From: Pelagibacteraceae bacterium AG-430-P08
Lineage (GTDB): Bacteria; Pseudomonadota; Alphaproteobacteria; Pelagibacterales; Pelagibacteraceae
DNA: 37,429 bases
Direction: 5' to 3'
Assembly (NCBI GenBank): GCA_003212925.1
Contig: QCOL01000011.1
Coordinates: forward strand, 1-37,429
In this document: in pieces, positions 26,060 to 35,658 of the stretch
How positions within the stretch are numbered: the first letter of the stretch is position 1
Layout of the letters: each line of letters starts with the position of its first letter
Notes under the pieces: generated by a model
Told to the model about the DNA's origin: nothing
What the model saw: the letters and a program-made list of their open reading frames with translations, nothing else
Database searches by the model: none
Program-made: the position numbers and the translations under genes

Positions 26060-27391
26060 ATGACTATTTATGCTTTATCGTCTGGCCCCGGTGTGTCTGG
26101 GGTTGCAGTAATCAGGATTTCAGGCTCAGAGACCTCTAAGGTACTAAAAAAACTTACAAATAAAGAAATTCCTCAGCCAAGAATGGCAACTCTTCGAAAA
26201 ATAAACAATATCAACACTTCTGAGCTAATAGATGAAGGTATTATTATATGGTTTCCAGGTCCTGAGAGCTACACAGGAGAAGATATGGCTGAGATACATG
26301 TCCATGGAGGCAAGGCTGTAGTATTGGCTGTTCAAAATGAAATTTCAAAAATTGAAAATTGTAGATTGGCAGAGGCAGGTGAATTTACGAAGTTGGCTTT
26401 TCAAAATGGTAAAATAAATTTATTAAAAGCAGAGAGTGTAGCTGATTTGATCTCGGCAGAAACTGAAATTCAGAGATTGCAAGCTGTGAAAATTATGAAA
26501 GGAAAATCTTCAAAAAAATTTAATGAGTTGAGAGAAAAATTATTGAAAATTTTGTCATTTGTTGAGGCAAAAATAGATTTTCCCGAGGAGGATTTGCCAG
26601 AAGAAAATTTAAAAAAGATAAAAGAGGATTCATCGAATGTCTTAAATGAGATTAAGAAAATTTTAAATGATCAAAAAGTTGGTGAGATAATTCGTGAAGG
26701 TTTTAAAATTGCAATTGTAGGTCCAACCAATGCCGGTAAGTCTAGTCTATTAAATAATTTATCAAACAGGGAAGTTGCCATAGTATCCGAAATCGCTGGC
26801 ACCACACGAGATGTTGTAGAGACACACTTGAATATAGATGGGTACCCAGTTATTATTTCGGATACGGCAGGCATAAGAGACTCAAAAGATGAAATAGAAA
26901 AAAAAGGTATAAGGTTATCTCTAAAAAAAGCAGAAAATGCTGATTTGAAGTTAGTAGTAGTTGATGCCAAAAACATTGATTTAAGCGGTTTTTTGAATGA
27001 CTTATTAAAAAAGGACGCGATACTAGTTATTAATAAATCTGATTTGTTGAAAGAAAAATTAGATTCTGAAATTTCTAAATTTAATCATGTTTTAATTTCA
27101 CTCAAAGACAATCAAAATATAGATAAATTAATTTTAAAAATAAAAAATAATTTAGAAAATAAATTTATATCTGAAGAAGATATCTTAATTACAAGAGAAA
27201 GGCACAGACAACATTTGCTACACTGCGTTGATCACTTAAAAAATTTTTCAGATAAAAATGATAAAAAAGATTTTGATAAAGCTGCTGAGGATCTAAGGTT
27301 AGCTACAAGACAATTGGGTATGATTGTCGGTAAAGTCGACGTAGAAGAGATATTAGGTAGTATTTTCAACGATTTTTGTATCGGAAAGTAA
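26060..27391 (+). CDS. mnmE: tRNA modification GTPase MnmE
   Basis: With MnmG it installs carboxymethylaminomethyl groups at wobble U34 of tRNAs. The 443 residues have the N-terminal folate-binding domain (TIYALSSGPGVSGVAVIRISG), helical domain, and an inserted G domain with G1 IVGPTNAGKSSLLN, switch region AGTTRDVVE, DTAGIRDS and NKSD. The C-terminus ends FCIGK, the family's CxGK motif with its essential Cys. The partner gene mnmG follows after a 116-base gap, a classic pairing next to rsmG-parAB. Confidence 0.98.
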   Translation: MTIYALSSGPGVSGVAVIRISGSETSKVLKKLTNKEIPQPRMATLRKINNINTSELIDEGIIIWFPGPESYTGEDMAEIHVHGGKAVVLAVQNEISKIENCRLAEAGEFTKLAFQNGKINLLKAESVADLISAETEIQRLQAVKIMKGKSSKKFNELREKLLKILSFVEAKIDFPEEDLPEENLKKIKEDSSNVLNEIKKILNDQKVGEIIREGFKIAIVGPTNAGKSSLLNNLSNREVAIVSEIAGTTRDVVETHLNIDGYPVIISDTAGIRDSKDEIEKKGIRLSLKKAENADLKLVVVDAKNIDLSGFLNDLLKKDAILVINKSDLLKEKLDSEISKFNHVLISLKDNQNIDKLILKIKNNLENKFISEEDILITRERHRQHLLHCVDHLKNFSDKNDKKDFDKAAEDLRLATRQLGMIVGKVDVEEILGSIFNDFCIGK

Positions 27392-27507
27392 TAGCTGTTT
27401 TATTGGGTTTTTTTGATGCTTTTTACTGATTTTCGTTGCTAAACAACACTTTTTAAGAAAAAAAACAGAAATCTTGTAAATATTCTAATCGAATATAAAT
27501 TTAGACC

Positions 27508-29379
27508 ATGAAAAATGATTTACAATTTGATGTAGTTGTTATTGGCGGTGGTCATGCTGGTTGTGAAGCTGCAGCCTCCTCAGCAAGGCTTGGTATAAAT
27601 ACCGCTTTGTTTACACATAACAAGAATACAATCGGAGAAATGTCATGCAATCCAGCTATAGGTGGTTTAGGTAAAGGTCACCTAGTTAGAGAAATTGATG
27701 CTTTAGATGGTGTTATGGGAGAAGTTGCAGACAAGTCTGGAATACAATTTAGATTATTAAATAGAAGTAGAGGACCTGCAGTAAGAGGACCCCGAACGCA
27801 GTCTGACAGATCATTATATCGTAAATATATGCAAGAAAAACTTGTAAACCACTGTAATTTAAGCATTTTTTCAGATCCTGTAATAAAATTTATTTTCGAA
27901 AATAACCAAATAAGTGGGTTTATAACACTTAAAGGTAACAAAGTGAGTTGTAACAAGTTAATTTTAACAACAGGCACTTTTTTGAATGGTTTGATACATA
28001 TAGGTGATGAAAGAACACCTGCTGGACGATTTAATGAAAAACCGAGTACAGGTTTAAGTGAACAATTAGAAAAGTATAATTTCAAAATTGGAAGATTAAA
28101 AACAGGAACACCTCCTAGATTAGATTCTAGAACAATTAATTTTGAAAATTTGGAAAAACAGTTTGCCGATGAAGATCCATATTTTTTTTCTTTTATGACC
28201 AAAAAAAATTTAAACAAGCAGGTTTCTTGTTCGATGACTTATACAAACGAAAAGGTTCATAAAATAATAGAAAAGAATTTATCTAAAAGTGCAATGTATT
28301 CCGGAAGCATACAAGGTGTTGGTCCTAGATATTGTCCGTCTATTGAAGACAAAATAGTAAAATTTGCTGATAAGACAAGACATCAAATATTTCTAGAGCC
28401 AGAGGGTCTAAATGATCATACTATTTACCCAAATGGCATATCTACATCTCTACCTGAGGTTGTGCAATATGAAATACTCAACAATATCAGGGGTTTAGAT
28501 AATGTAAAAGTAATTAGACCAGGATATGCTATTGAATATGATTATATTGATCCTAGAGAGCTCTTTTTAACATTGGAGACAAAAAAAATAAAAAATCTTT
28601 ATCTCGCTGGTCAAATAAATGGAACCACAGGTTATGAAGAAGCAGCTGCTCAAGGCCTTATAGCGGGGATTAATGCTGCTCTATCTTTAAAGAACATGGA
28701 ACCTTTTATTTTAGATAGATCAGACGCATACATTGGCGTTATGATAGATGACTTAGTCACTAAAGGTGTTGCTGAGCCTTATAGAATGTTCACATCTCGA
28801 GCAGAATATAGATTAAGTCTTAGGTCAGATAATGCAGACTTAAGGCTTACTCATAAAGGAATTAAAATTGGTCTAATAGGAGAAAATAGAAAACAATTAT
28901 TTGAGGATAAATTTAATAAATTAAGCAAAATATCTCTTCAAATGTCTAATTTAAATATTTCACCCTCTAAAGCAGATAAATTTGGAATAAAAATAGCGAA
29001 AGACGGTGTTTTTAGATCAGCAGAGGAAATTCTTACCCAAAAAAGTGTTGATATGACAAAAATAAGGAATATTTGGCCTGAAATCGCTGATTATGGGAAT
29101 GAAATTGATGAGCAGATTGAGATTAACTCTCATTACAGAGGATATTTGAAGAAGCAAAAGGCCGATATTTTAGCTTTTAAACGAGATGAGAATTTAACAA
29201 TACCAGATGATATTGATTATGATCAATTTTCAGGCCTTTCTAATGAGGTAAAAGCTAAATTTAAAGAAATAAAGCCTAAAACAATGGGTCAGGCCTTAAG
29301 AATCGATGGAATCACTCCTGCAGCTGTATATATTTTGTTGTCACACGTCAAAAGAAAGTCTATTAAGCATATAGCTTAA
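27508..29379 (+). CDS. mnmG: tRNA uridine 5-carboxymethylaminomethyl modification enzyme MnmG (GidA)
   Basis: FAD/NADH-dependent partner of MnmE in U34 modification. The 623 residues include the dinucleotide motif [40 protein letters not shown] with the active-site Cys, [41 protein letters not shown], and the late [20 protein letters not shown]. The C-terminal helical part (about 550-623) contacts tRNA and MnmE. It overlaps rsmG by one base (TAATG). The 116-base leader contains no Shine-Dalgarno sequence and no convincing terminator. Confidence 0.98.
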   Translation: MKNDLQFDVVVIGGGHAGCEAAASSARLGINTALFTHNKNTIGEMSCNPAIGGLGKGHLVREIDALDGVMGEVADKSGIQFRLLNRSRGPAVRGPRTQSDRSLYRKYMQEKLVNHCNLSIFSDPVIKFIFENNQISGFITLKGNKVSCNKLILTTGTFLNGLIHIGDERTPAGRFNEKPSTGLSEQLEKYNFKIGRLKTGTPPRLDSRTINFENLEKQFADEDPYFFSFMTKKNLNKQVSCSMTYTNEKVHKIIEKNLSKSAMYSGSIQGVGPRYCPSIEDKIVKFADKTRHQIFLEPEGLNDHTIYPNGISTSLPEVVQYEILNNIRGLDNVKVIRPGYAIEYDYIDPRELFLTLETKKIKNLYLAGQINGTTGYEEAAAQGLIAGINAALSLKNMEPFILDRSDAYIGVMIDDLVTKGVAEPYRMFTSRAEYRLSLRSDNADLRLTHKGIKIGLIGENRKQLFEDKFNKLSKISLQMSNLNISPSKADKFGIKIAKDGVFRSAEEILTQKSVDMTKIRNIWPEIADYGNEIDEQIEINSHYRGYLKKQKADILAFKRDENLTIPDDIDYDQFSGLSNEVKAKFKEIKPKTMGQALRIDGITPAAVYILLSHVKRKSIKHIA

Positions 29380-30026
29380 TGGATAACTTAATTTTAAATT
29401 CTTATTCCAAAATTTCCAATTTGAATGTTTCACGTGAAACTTGTAATGAGCTCGAGAGCTTAATTACAATGATACAGGAAAAAAATCAGAAAATTAACAT
29501 TATAAGTAAAAAAATGTTTGAAAAAGAGGCAATAAGAGAGCGCCATATAATAGATTCAGCGCAAATTATTGATTTTGTTGATTTAAATTGCAATACAACC
29601 TCAGATTTAGGTACAGGGGGTGGAATGCCCGGATTAATAGTGGCTATAGTCATGAAAAAAATTAAAAATGACCTTAAAGTAAACCTTTATGAAAAAAGCT
29701 ACCATAAATGTGTTTTCCTGAAAGAAGTTTCAAAAAAATTGAATTTAAACACAGAAATAATTCAGAAAGATATTTTTTCACTTAAAAATATTGAAACAGG
29801 AACAATTATGTCCAGGGCGTTTAAGCCAATGCCTGTCATTTTAAACTTGGTTAATGAAAATTTTATAAAATTTAAAAATATTATTTTTTTTATGGGAAGT
29901 AGTGGAAGAAAAATTCTTAATGAAACACTTCAAGAATGGGATTTAGATTATGAAGAAAAAAAAAGTTTAACAAGTGACGACTCGTTTATATTAAATATTA
30001 AAAAAATTAAAAAAAAAATTTCATGA
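29379..30026 (+). CDS. rsmG: 16S rRNA (guanine-527-N7)-methyltransferase RsmG (GidB)
   Basis: Methylates G527 of 16S rRNA with SAM. In 215 residues: LESLITMIQEKNQKINIISK, IRERHIIDSAQIIDFV, the SAM motif TSDLGTGGGMPGLIVAI, VNLYEKSYHKCVFLKEVSKKLN and MSRAFKPMPVIL. Residues 16-21 (NVSRET) are encoded by a near-perfect parS centromere site, so this stretch does two jobs. It overlaps mnmG by one base and parA by four. Loss of function in other bacteria gives streptomycin resistance. Confidence 0.96.
   Translation: MDNLILNSYSKISNLNVSRETCNELESLITMIQEKNQKINIISKKMFEKEAIRERHIIDSAQIIDFVDLNCNTTSDLGTGGGMPGLIVAIVMKKIKNDLKVNLYEKSYHKCVFLKEVSKKLNLNTEIIQKDIFSLKNIETGTIMSRAFKPMPVILNLVNENFIKFKNIIFFMGSSGRKILNETLQEWDLDYEEKKSLTSDDSFILNIKKIKKKIS
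29426..29441. promoter_or_regulatory. parS: parS centromere site for ParB
   Basis: TGTTTCACGTGAAACT matches the bacterial consensus TGTTTCACGTGAAACA at 15 of 16 positions, with the central 14 bases a perfect palindrome. It lies within the rsmG coding region (codons 16-21) and about 0.6 kb upstream of parA and 1.4 kb upstream of parB. It is the only such site I find in the window. Confidence 0.93.
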
Positions 30027-30817
30027 AAATTATTTCAATCATAAATCAAAAGGGTGGGGTTGGAAAAACAACAACTGTTATCAACTTAGCATCGGCGTTA
30101 TCTCAACTTGGAAAAAAAATTTTAGTAATCGATTTAGATCCTCAAGGAAATGCTACTACAGGACTGGGATTATCCAACACCTCCCAATCTGACCAGACAA
30201 TTTATGGAATTCTTAATGGCACAATGTCAATTTCAAATGTGATTAAAAAAACGGACTTTCAAAATCTTGATTTAATATCATCCAATGTAGATTTATCCGG
30301 TTTAGAGGTTGAGACGGCCGGTGATAGCGATAGAGCCTTCATTCTTAAGACCAAATTAACCTCCTATTTAAACGACTCTAGAGGATCATATGATTATATA
30401 CTTATAGACTGTCCTCCCTCCCTAAGCCTATTAACAGTAATGGCCTTAGTATCATCTAATTCATTGCTCGTACCACTCCAAACGGAATTTTTCGCATTAG
30501 AGGGACTTACACAGCTAATGAAAACTATAGAGAGAATTAAAGCCAACTTGAATCCTGAATTAGAGATCCAAGGCATACTTTTAACTATGTATGATAGAAG
30601 AAATAAACTCTCATCACAGGTGGAACAAGAAGCAAGAGATTATTTCAAAGACAAAGTTTATCAAACAGTAATACCTAGAAACGTAAGATTATCCGAAGCG
30701 CCATCGCACGGAATTCCAGTTTTGATTTATGACAAAAATTGTCCAGGTAGCAAATCCTATTATAGTTTTACTGATGAATTTATGGCACAGGAAAATAAAA
30801 TTGGGAGTGCAGCATAA
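30023..30817 (+). CDS. parA: Chromosome partitioning ATPase ParA
   Basis: Nucleoid-bound ATPase that moves ParB-parS complexes to segregate origins. The 264 residues start IISIINQKGGVGKTTTVINLASAL with the deviant Walker A box (KGGVGKT), then VIDLDPQGNATTGLG (Walker A'), YDYILIDCPPSLSLL (Walker B) and late ARDYFKDKVYQTVIPRNVRLSEAPSHG. There is no N-terminal HTH domain, as usual for chromosomal Soj/ParA. It overlaps rsmG by four bases (ATGA) and parB by one. Confidence 0.97.
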   Translation: MKIISIINQKGGVGKTTTVINLASALSQLGKKILVIDLDPQGNATTGLGLSNTSQSDQTIYGILNGTMSISNVIKKTDFQNLDLISSNVDLSGLEVETAGDSDRAFILKTKLTSYLNDSRGSYDYILIDCPPSLSLLTVMALVSSNSLLVPLQTEFFALEGLTQLMKTIERIKANLNPELEIQGILLTMYDRRNKLSSQVEQEARDYFKDKVYQTVIPRNVRLSEAPSHGIPVLIYDKNCPGSKSYYSFTDEFMAQENKIGSAA

Positions 30818-31659
30818 TGAACAAAATTAAAAAAGGACTGGGTAGAGGATTATCTTCTTTAATCGGTGAAACTAAGGTTGAGGATAAAACAAATAATCTA
30901 AGTTTGGCTGAGATAGTCCCGAACAAATATCAACCAAGAAAAAATTTTGATGAAGAAAACTTAAATGATTTGGTTAATTCAATAAAAGAACGGGGTGTTA
31001 TTCAGCCAATTATAGTTAGAAAATCTAATACGAACAATTCTAAATATGAGATTATAGCTGGAGAAAGAAGATGGTTGGCTGCGCAAAAAGCAGGACTTCA
31101 TGAAATTCCTGTAGTTGTTACAGACGCTGATGATCTAAAATCTTTAGAATTCGCAATTGTTGAGAACGTTCAGAGACACGATCTAAATCCTTTAGAGGAA
31201 GCACAAGGCTATAAAAGATTGATAGATGAGTTTGCATATGATCAAGATAAAGTATCAAAATTTATAGGTAAGAGTAGAAGTTATATTTCTAACTCATTAA
31301 GGTTACTTAGTTTACCAAAAGAAGTTCTTGAATTTGTAGAACAGAAAAAAATTACTGCTGGTCATGCAAAGATATTAGTTGGGTTGGATAATGCTGTTTT
31401 TTTGGCAAATAAATTTATTGAAAAAAAATTATCTGTAAGACAAGCAGAAAATTTAGTTAAAATATTTAGAAAAACTAAAAGAAATACCTCGAACAAAGGT
31501 GATTCAAATATTCGTGATTTAGAGAACTCTATATCTGAAAAAATTGGACTTAGTGTTTCTATTAAGAATAATAAAAACAATAAAGGCACTATATCATTTT
31601 ATTACAAAGAGCTTGATCAGTTAAATAAGATAATCGATATAATTAAGTCCGGATACTAG
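30817..31659 (+). CDS. parB: Chromosome partitioning protein ParB
   Basis: CTP-dependent clamp that loads at parS and spreads. In 280 residues: the N-terminal ParA-stimulating GRGLSSLIGE (9-18), KYQPRKNFDE, GVIQPIIVR (60-68), the CTP-binding GERRWLAAQKAG (82-93), ENVQRHDLNPLEEAQGY (116-132), and the HTH segment DKVSKFIGKSRSYISNSLRLL (144-164). The C-terminal dimerisation domain has FYYKELDQLNKIIDIIKSGY. Its 3' end overlaps the convergent holA gene by 17 bases, the largest opposite-strand overlap in the window. Confidence 0.97.
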   Translation: MNKIKKGLGRGLSSLIGETKVEDKTNNLSLAEIVPNKYQPRKNFDEENLNDLVNSIKERGVIQPIIVRKSNTNNSKYEIIAGERRWLAAQKAGLHEIPVVVTDADDLKSLEFAIVENVQRHDLNPLEEAQGYKRLIDEFAYDQDKVSKFIGKSRSYISNSLRLLSLPKEVLEFVEQKKITAGHAKILVGLDNAVFLANKFIEKKLSVRQAENLVKIFRKTKRNTSNKGDSNIRDLENSISEKIGLSVSIKNNKNNKGTISFYYKELDQLNKIIDIIKSGY

Positions 31660-32641
31660 TATCTTTAAACCTATCTAGAATCATATTGTTTATAATTTGA
31701 TTAGAGACCTGAGGATTTTTTTTTATCAAACTTTCAGTGTTGTTTAAATCTACAATGAACGTTTCTATATCATCTAATTCCCATATTTTGATTTGTTGTT
31801 TAATTATATCTTTATCTTTCCAAAATATTGGAGGTTTAAACGCATTAATTGTTTGATCTACATTATTGGATTCTCTTAGACTCAATCTTAATTTTCTTAG
31901 CCTTTTTAATTTATTTAGAAAAGTTCTTAAAATTAAAATATTATCTTCACTAGACGGGATATTCTCATTTAGAATATTTAAAGTCTTTTTTTTATTTTTA
32001 CATAAGCAGTTATCAACTAATTCATTGGCACTATAATTCTCACTCAAATTAGTTAGTTTAGATATATCATTTAAATCAATTTTCTTTTTGTCTTTAGATA
32101 AGAGAACTATTTTTTGTAATTCATTTTTAAGATTAATCCTATCACCTTGAGCCCTTTCAATTATTAAATTTAAATTTTCCTGTGATAAACTAATTTTATT
32201 TTCGGTTAAAATCTTTTTAGCAATCGTTATTAAAGTTTGTGGACTATCTTCGTAAAAAGGAACAATTAGTGCAATCTTCTCTTTTTCAAAAAGGTTTCTA
32301 ATTTTAGATTTTTTATCTAATCGTTTTGCTATCAAAATAATTACAACGTCACTAATATTATCTGAGATTATTTGCTTAATTAGGTCAACACTTTTATCGG
32401 TAATTTCTGAAACTAAAATTAACTTTTCATTTTCAAAAAATGATTTTGAATAAATATTTTCAAATAAAAGTTGTTTATTTTCGATTATTTCTTTCTCGTT
32501 ATATTTAAAAGTATTTTCTTTAGTAAATTCATTAAAGTTGGATTGAATAACATCAATTTTTTGACCCTCATTTTCACCATAAAATAGATAAAAATTTACT
32601 TTTCCTTTGTATTTACCTACCTCATAAAACTTACATATCAT
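31643..32641 (-). CDS. holA: DNA polymerase III delta subunit
   Basis: Clamp-loader subunit that opens the beta sliding clamp. The 332-residue protein has the divergent delta pattern: FYLFYGENEGQKIDVIQSNF, KLILVSEITDKSVDLI, VVIILIAKRLDKKSKIRNLF, IVPFYEDSPQTLITIAKKIL, ERAQGDRINLKNELQKIVLLSKDKKKI, and a C-terminal helical collar (LILRTFLNKLKRLRKLRL and later NQIINNMILDRF). It overlaps lptE by 11 bases and follows leuS-lptE, the standard alphaproteobacterial order, which supports the name despite the weak conservation. Confidence 0.9.
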   Translation of the reverse strand: MICKFYEVGKYKGKVNFYLFYGENEGQKIDVIQSNFNEFTKENTFKYNEKEIIENKQLLFENIYSKSFFENEKLILVSEITDKSVDLIKQIISDNISDVVIILIAKRLDKKSKIRNLFEKEKIALIVPFYEDSPQTLITIAKKILTENKISLSQENLNLIIERAQGDRINLKNELQKIVLLSKDKKKIDLNDISKLTNLSENYSANELVDNCLCKNKKKTLNILNENIPSSEDNILILRTFLNKLKRLRKLRLSLRESNNVDQTINAFKPPIFWKDKDIIKQQIKIWELDDIETFIVDLNNTESLIKKNPQVSNQIINNMILDRFKDTSIRT

Positions 32642-33101
32642 TTTGAATTACACTAAAAAAAATGCCTATATCTTGAACGATTTTAAATACCATATTTTTT
32701 TCAAGCTTTTTTTTGTACTGATTTAACTCAAATTTGTTTTCGATTGAGTCATAAGTTATTTCTTCAATAAATTTCTTGTTAATTACTCTAGCATTTGTTT
32801 TATTAATCAAATCTAAATTCACCTCAATCGTACTTTTGAAACTTGAAGGATCTCCTTTTTTATCTTTAGTTACTATTACTTCTCTTTTATTAATCTTTAA
32901 ATTTACATTAAAAATATTTGAATTTTCACCTTCTTTAAATTTTTCTAAACTTTTTATGATTTCTCTACCAATTTCATTGTCACCCGAGAAATTGATAACA
33001 TCTAATTTAAAATTAATTTTTTGGTTAGTTTGATAAATTGGCGAATAACCACAAGACAATAAAAATAAAAAAATAAGTGTGTATTTTATGTTTTTGATCA
33101 T
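32631..33101 (-). CDS. lptE: LPS-assembly lipoprotein LptE
   Basis: A 156-residue lipoprotein that plugs the LptD barrel and helps insert lipopolysaccharide in the outer membrane. A signal peptide with lipobox IFLFLLSC puts the lipidated Cys at about residue 17, followed by GYSPIYQ, the usual start of mature LptE. The rest is a low-complexity, lysine-rich alpha/beta domain with little visible conservation. The assignment rests on the CGYxPxY start and on its place between leuS and holA. It overlaps both neighbours (1 and 11 bases). Confidence 0.85.
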   Translation of the reverse strand: MIKNIKYTLIFLFLLSCGYSPIYQTNQKINFKLDVINFSGDNEIGREIIKSLEKFKEGENSNIFNVNLKINKREVIVTKDKKGDPSSFKSTIEVNLDLINKTNARVINKKFIEEITYDSIENKFELNQYKKKLEKNMVFKIVQDIGIFFSVIQNDM

Positions 33102-35641
33102 TATTCTATAATAAAGTTTATTAGTTTATTTTCTATATATATTGTTTTTATTATTTTTTTATTATCGATATATTTCTTTATTTGATCATCATTTTTAATG
33201 TTTTTAATTAAAGATTCTTCATCTATTGATTTATCAATTTGAAAAACCTTCCTTTTTTTACCATTTATTTGAGTTACAATATTTATGATTTCTTCATTTA
33301 AAAATTTTTCATTTATAGAGGGCCATTGAAGATTTTTAACTGGTTGATTTAATTTCTCAAGACATTCATTAGAAAAATGAGGGATTATAGGATTAATAAT
33401 CTTTAGAATTTTTATGTAATTTTCAAAAAAGTTACTACCCCAGTCTGACTTGTTTGTTTGCTTGTTATAAAAAGTGTAAATTTTGTAAATAGAAGCTATT
33501 ACAACATTAAAACCAAATCTGTCCAAATCATCAGTAATTTTTTTTACAATTTGATTTGTAAATTTTTCTAAAGCTTTATCAAATTCAGAAAATTCTTTTT
33601 TATTAGAAACTATTTTCTCATTAAGTGCCCATAATTTTTGTAAAAATTTGAACGACGCTGAGATTCCACTGTCTGACCATTGAATATCTTTTTCTGGAGG
33701 ACTGTCGGATAATATAAATATCCTGACCGAGTCTGCTCCATAAAGTTTTATTATTTTTTCTGGATCAACAGTATTTTTTTTAGATTTTGACATGGATTCA
33801 GATGGACCAACGATAATTTTTTTTGATGGATCTTTATTTTGATAATAATTTTTTCCATCTTCGCTAAAAACATCTTCAGGATAAACCCAATTATTGTTAT
33901 CGTCTCTATATGTTTGATGACAAACCATACCTTGGGTAAATAATCCTTCGAACGGTTCTTTTAAACTCGTTTCTTTATTATTAAGACTTATTGCTCTCAT
34001 GAAAAAACGCGAGTAAAGCAGATGTAAAATTGCATGTTCAACACCACCAATGTATTGATCCACTGGCATCCAATAATCTATATCTTCAATATCAAAAGCT
34101 TTATTTGTATTTTTGGCTGAACAAAATCTTAAATAATACCAAGAGGAGTCTACAAAAGTATCTAAAGTATCTGTTTCTCTTTTACATTTTTTTCCATCAA
34201 TTACAACTTCCTTCCATTCTGTTTGAGAGTCTAATGGATTACCATTTGTATTAAGTTCAATTGCCTCTGGTAGTGTAACAGGTAAATCTTTTTCTGGTAT
34301 TTTGATAACATTATTATTTTCATCATAAGCTATCGGAATTGGACAACCCCAATATCTCTGTCTGGATATACCCCAGTCCTTTAATCTATAATTAGTTTTT
34401 TTCTTTCCTAATTTTTTTTCCTCTAAAATTTTAATTGTTTCATCGATTGAATTTTGTGGTGCTGATAGACCATTTAAAAATTTAGAATTAATTATAACTC
34501 CTGCTCCTGTAAATGCTTCTTTTTGAACTTGATAATCATTAGACTCATTATCAGGCTTTACTACTGTTTTTATTTGAAGATTATATTTTTTTGCAAAGTC
34601 AAAATCTCTTTGATCATGTGCTGGACAACCAAAGACAGCTCCAAATCCATAATCCATCAGCACAAAATTAGCAAAGTAGACCGGCACTTTTGATTCATTA
34701 TCCAAGGGATTGATAGCCTCTAGTTCAGTTTTAAAACCTATTTTCGTAGCTTGAGCTATAGATTCCTCAGTAGTTCCTGTTTTTGAACATTCTTTTTTAA
34801 ATTTAATAAAATCATTATTTTTTTCATAATACTTTGAACAAGGATGGTCAACTGATAATGCTAAAAAGGAAAACCCAAACAATGTATCCGGTCTTGTTGT
34901 ATAACACTTGATAGATTTTATATCTTTTGAACCCTCGATTTTAAAGTCTATCTCGCACCCGAAAGATTTCCCTATCCAATTTTTTTGCATTGTTTTTACT
35001 TTGTCTGGCCATTGACTTAATTTATTAAGATCATTTAAAAGATCTTCAGAGAAATAAGAAATTTTGAAAAACCATTGATTTAATTTTTTCCTTTCAACAA
35101 CTGCTCCTGATCTCCAACCTTTTCCATCAATGACTTGTTCATTCGCAAGAACTGTTTTATCAACTGGATCCCAATTAACGTAACTTTCTTTTCGATAGAC
35201 AAGACCCTTGTCATAGAGATCTAAAAAGATTTTTTGTTGATGTTTATAGTATTCAGGGGAGCAGGTCGAAATTTCTCTATCCCAATCTATTGAAAGGCCT
35301 AGCATTTTTAGTTGAGATTTCATTATATCAATATTTTTTTCAGTCCAATCTTTTGGGTTTAAGTTATTCTGTCTAGCAGCGTTTTCTGCTGGCATGCCAA
35401 AAGAGTCCCATCCCATTGGATGAAGCACATTATATCCTCTAAGGGTTTTAAATCGTGAAAGAACATCACCGATTGTATAGTTTCTAACATGACCCATGTG
35501 AATTTTACCCGAGGGATAAGGAAACATTTCTAAACAATAAAATTTTTCTTTATTTTTATTAATTACTGACTTAAAAACTTTTTCTTTGTCCCAATAATCC
35601 TGCCACTTACTTTCTGATAACTTAAAATTATATCTTTCCAC
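33101..35641 (-). CDS. leuS: Leucyl-tRNA synthetase
   Basis: Charges tRNA-Leu. The 846 residues have the bacterial layout: N-terminal [19 protein letters not shown], the HIGH motif in [20 protein letters not shown] (as HMGH), the CP1 editing domain ([20 protein letters not shown] and [20 protein letters not shown]), [33 protein letters not shown], and the KMSKS loop [20 protein letters not shown]-terminal anticodon-binding and small tail domain completes it. It lies 17 bases after the upstream lipoprotein gene and overlaps lptE by one base. Confidence 0.98.
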   Translation of the reverse strand: MERYNFKLSESKWQDYWDKEKVFKSVINKNKEKFYCLEMFPYPSGKIHMGHVRNYTIGDVLSRFKTLRGYNVLHPMGWDSFGMPAENAARQNNLNPKDWTEKNIDIMKSQLKMLGLSIDWDREISTCSPEYYKHQQKIFLDLYDKGLVYRKESYVNWDPVDKTVLANEQVIDGKGWRSGAVVERKKLNQWFFKISYFSEDLLNDLNKLSQWPDKVKTMQKNWIGKSFGCEIDFKIEGSKDIKSIKCYTTRPDTLFGFSFLALSVDHPCSKYYEKNNDFIKFKKECSKTGTTEESIAQATKIGFKTELEAINPLDNESKVPVYFANFVLMDYGFGAVFGCPAHDQRDFDFAKKYNLQIKTVVKPDNESNDYQVQKEAFTGAGVIINSKFLNGLSAPQNSIDETIKILEEKKLGKKKTNYRLKDWGISRQRYWGCPIPIAYDENNNVIKIPEKDLPVTLPEAIELNTNGNPLDSQTEWKEVVIDGKKCKRETDTLDTFVDSSWYYLRFCSAKNTNKAFDIEDIDYWMPVDQYIGGVEHAILHLLYSRFFMRAISLNNKETSLKEPFEGLFTQGMVCHQTYRDDNNNWVYPEDVFSEDGKNYYQNKDPSKKIIVGPSESMSKSKKNTVDPEKIIKLYGADSVRIFILSDSPPEKDIQWSDSGISASFKFLQKLWALNEKIVSNKKEFSEFDKALEKFTNQIVKKITDDLDRFGFNVVIASIYKIYTFYNKQTNKSDWGSNFFENYIKILKIINPIIPHFSNECLEKLNQPVKNLQWPSINEKFLNEEIINIVTQINGKKRKVFQIDKSIDEESLIKNIKNDDQIKKYIDNKKIIKTIYIENKLINFIIE

Positions 35642-35658
35642 AGTTTTTTTGGATTATT

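Noticed and set aside
27392..27507. Hairpin GTTG-CTAAA-CAAC followed by T's in the mnmE-mnmG gap, as a terminator
   Set aside because: Only a 4-bp stem; too weak to call. The T-runs there look like ordinary AT-rich leader sequence.
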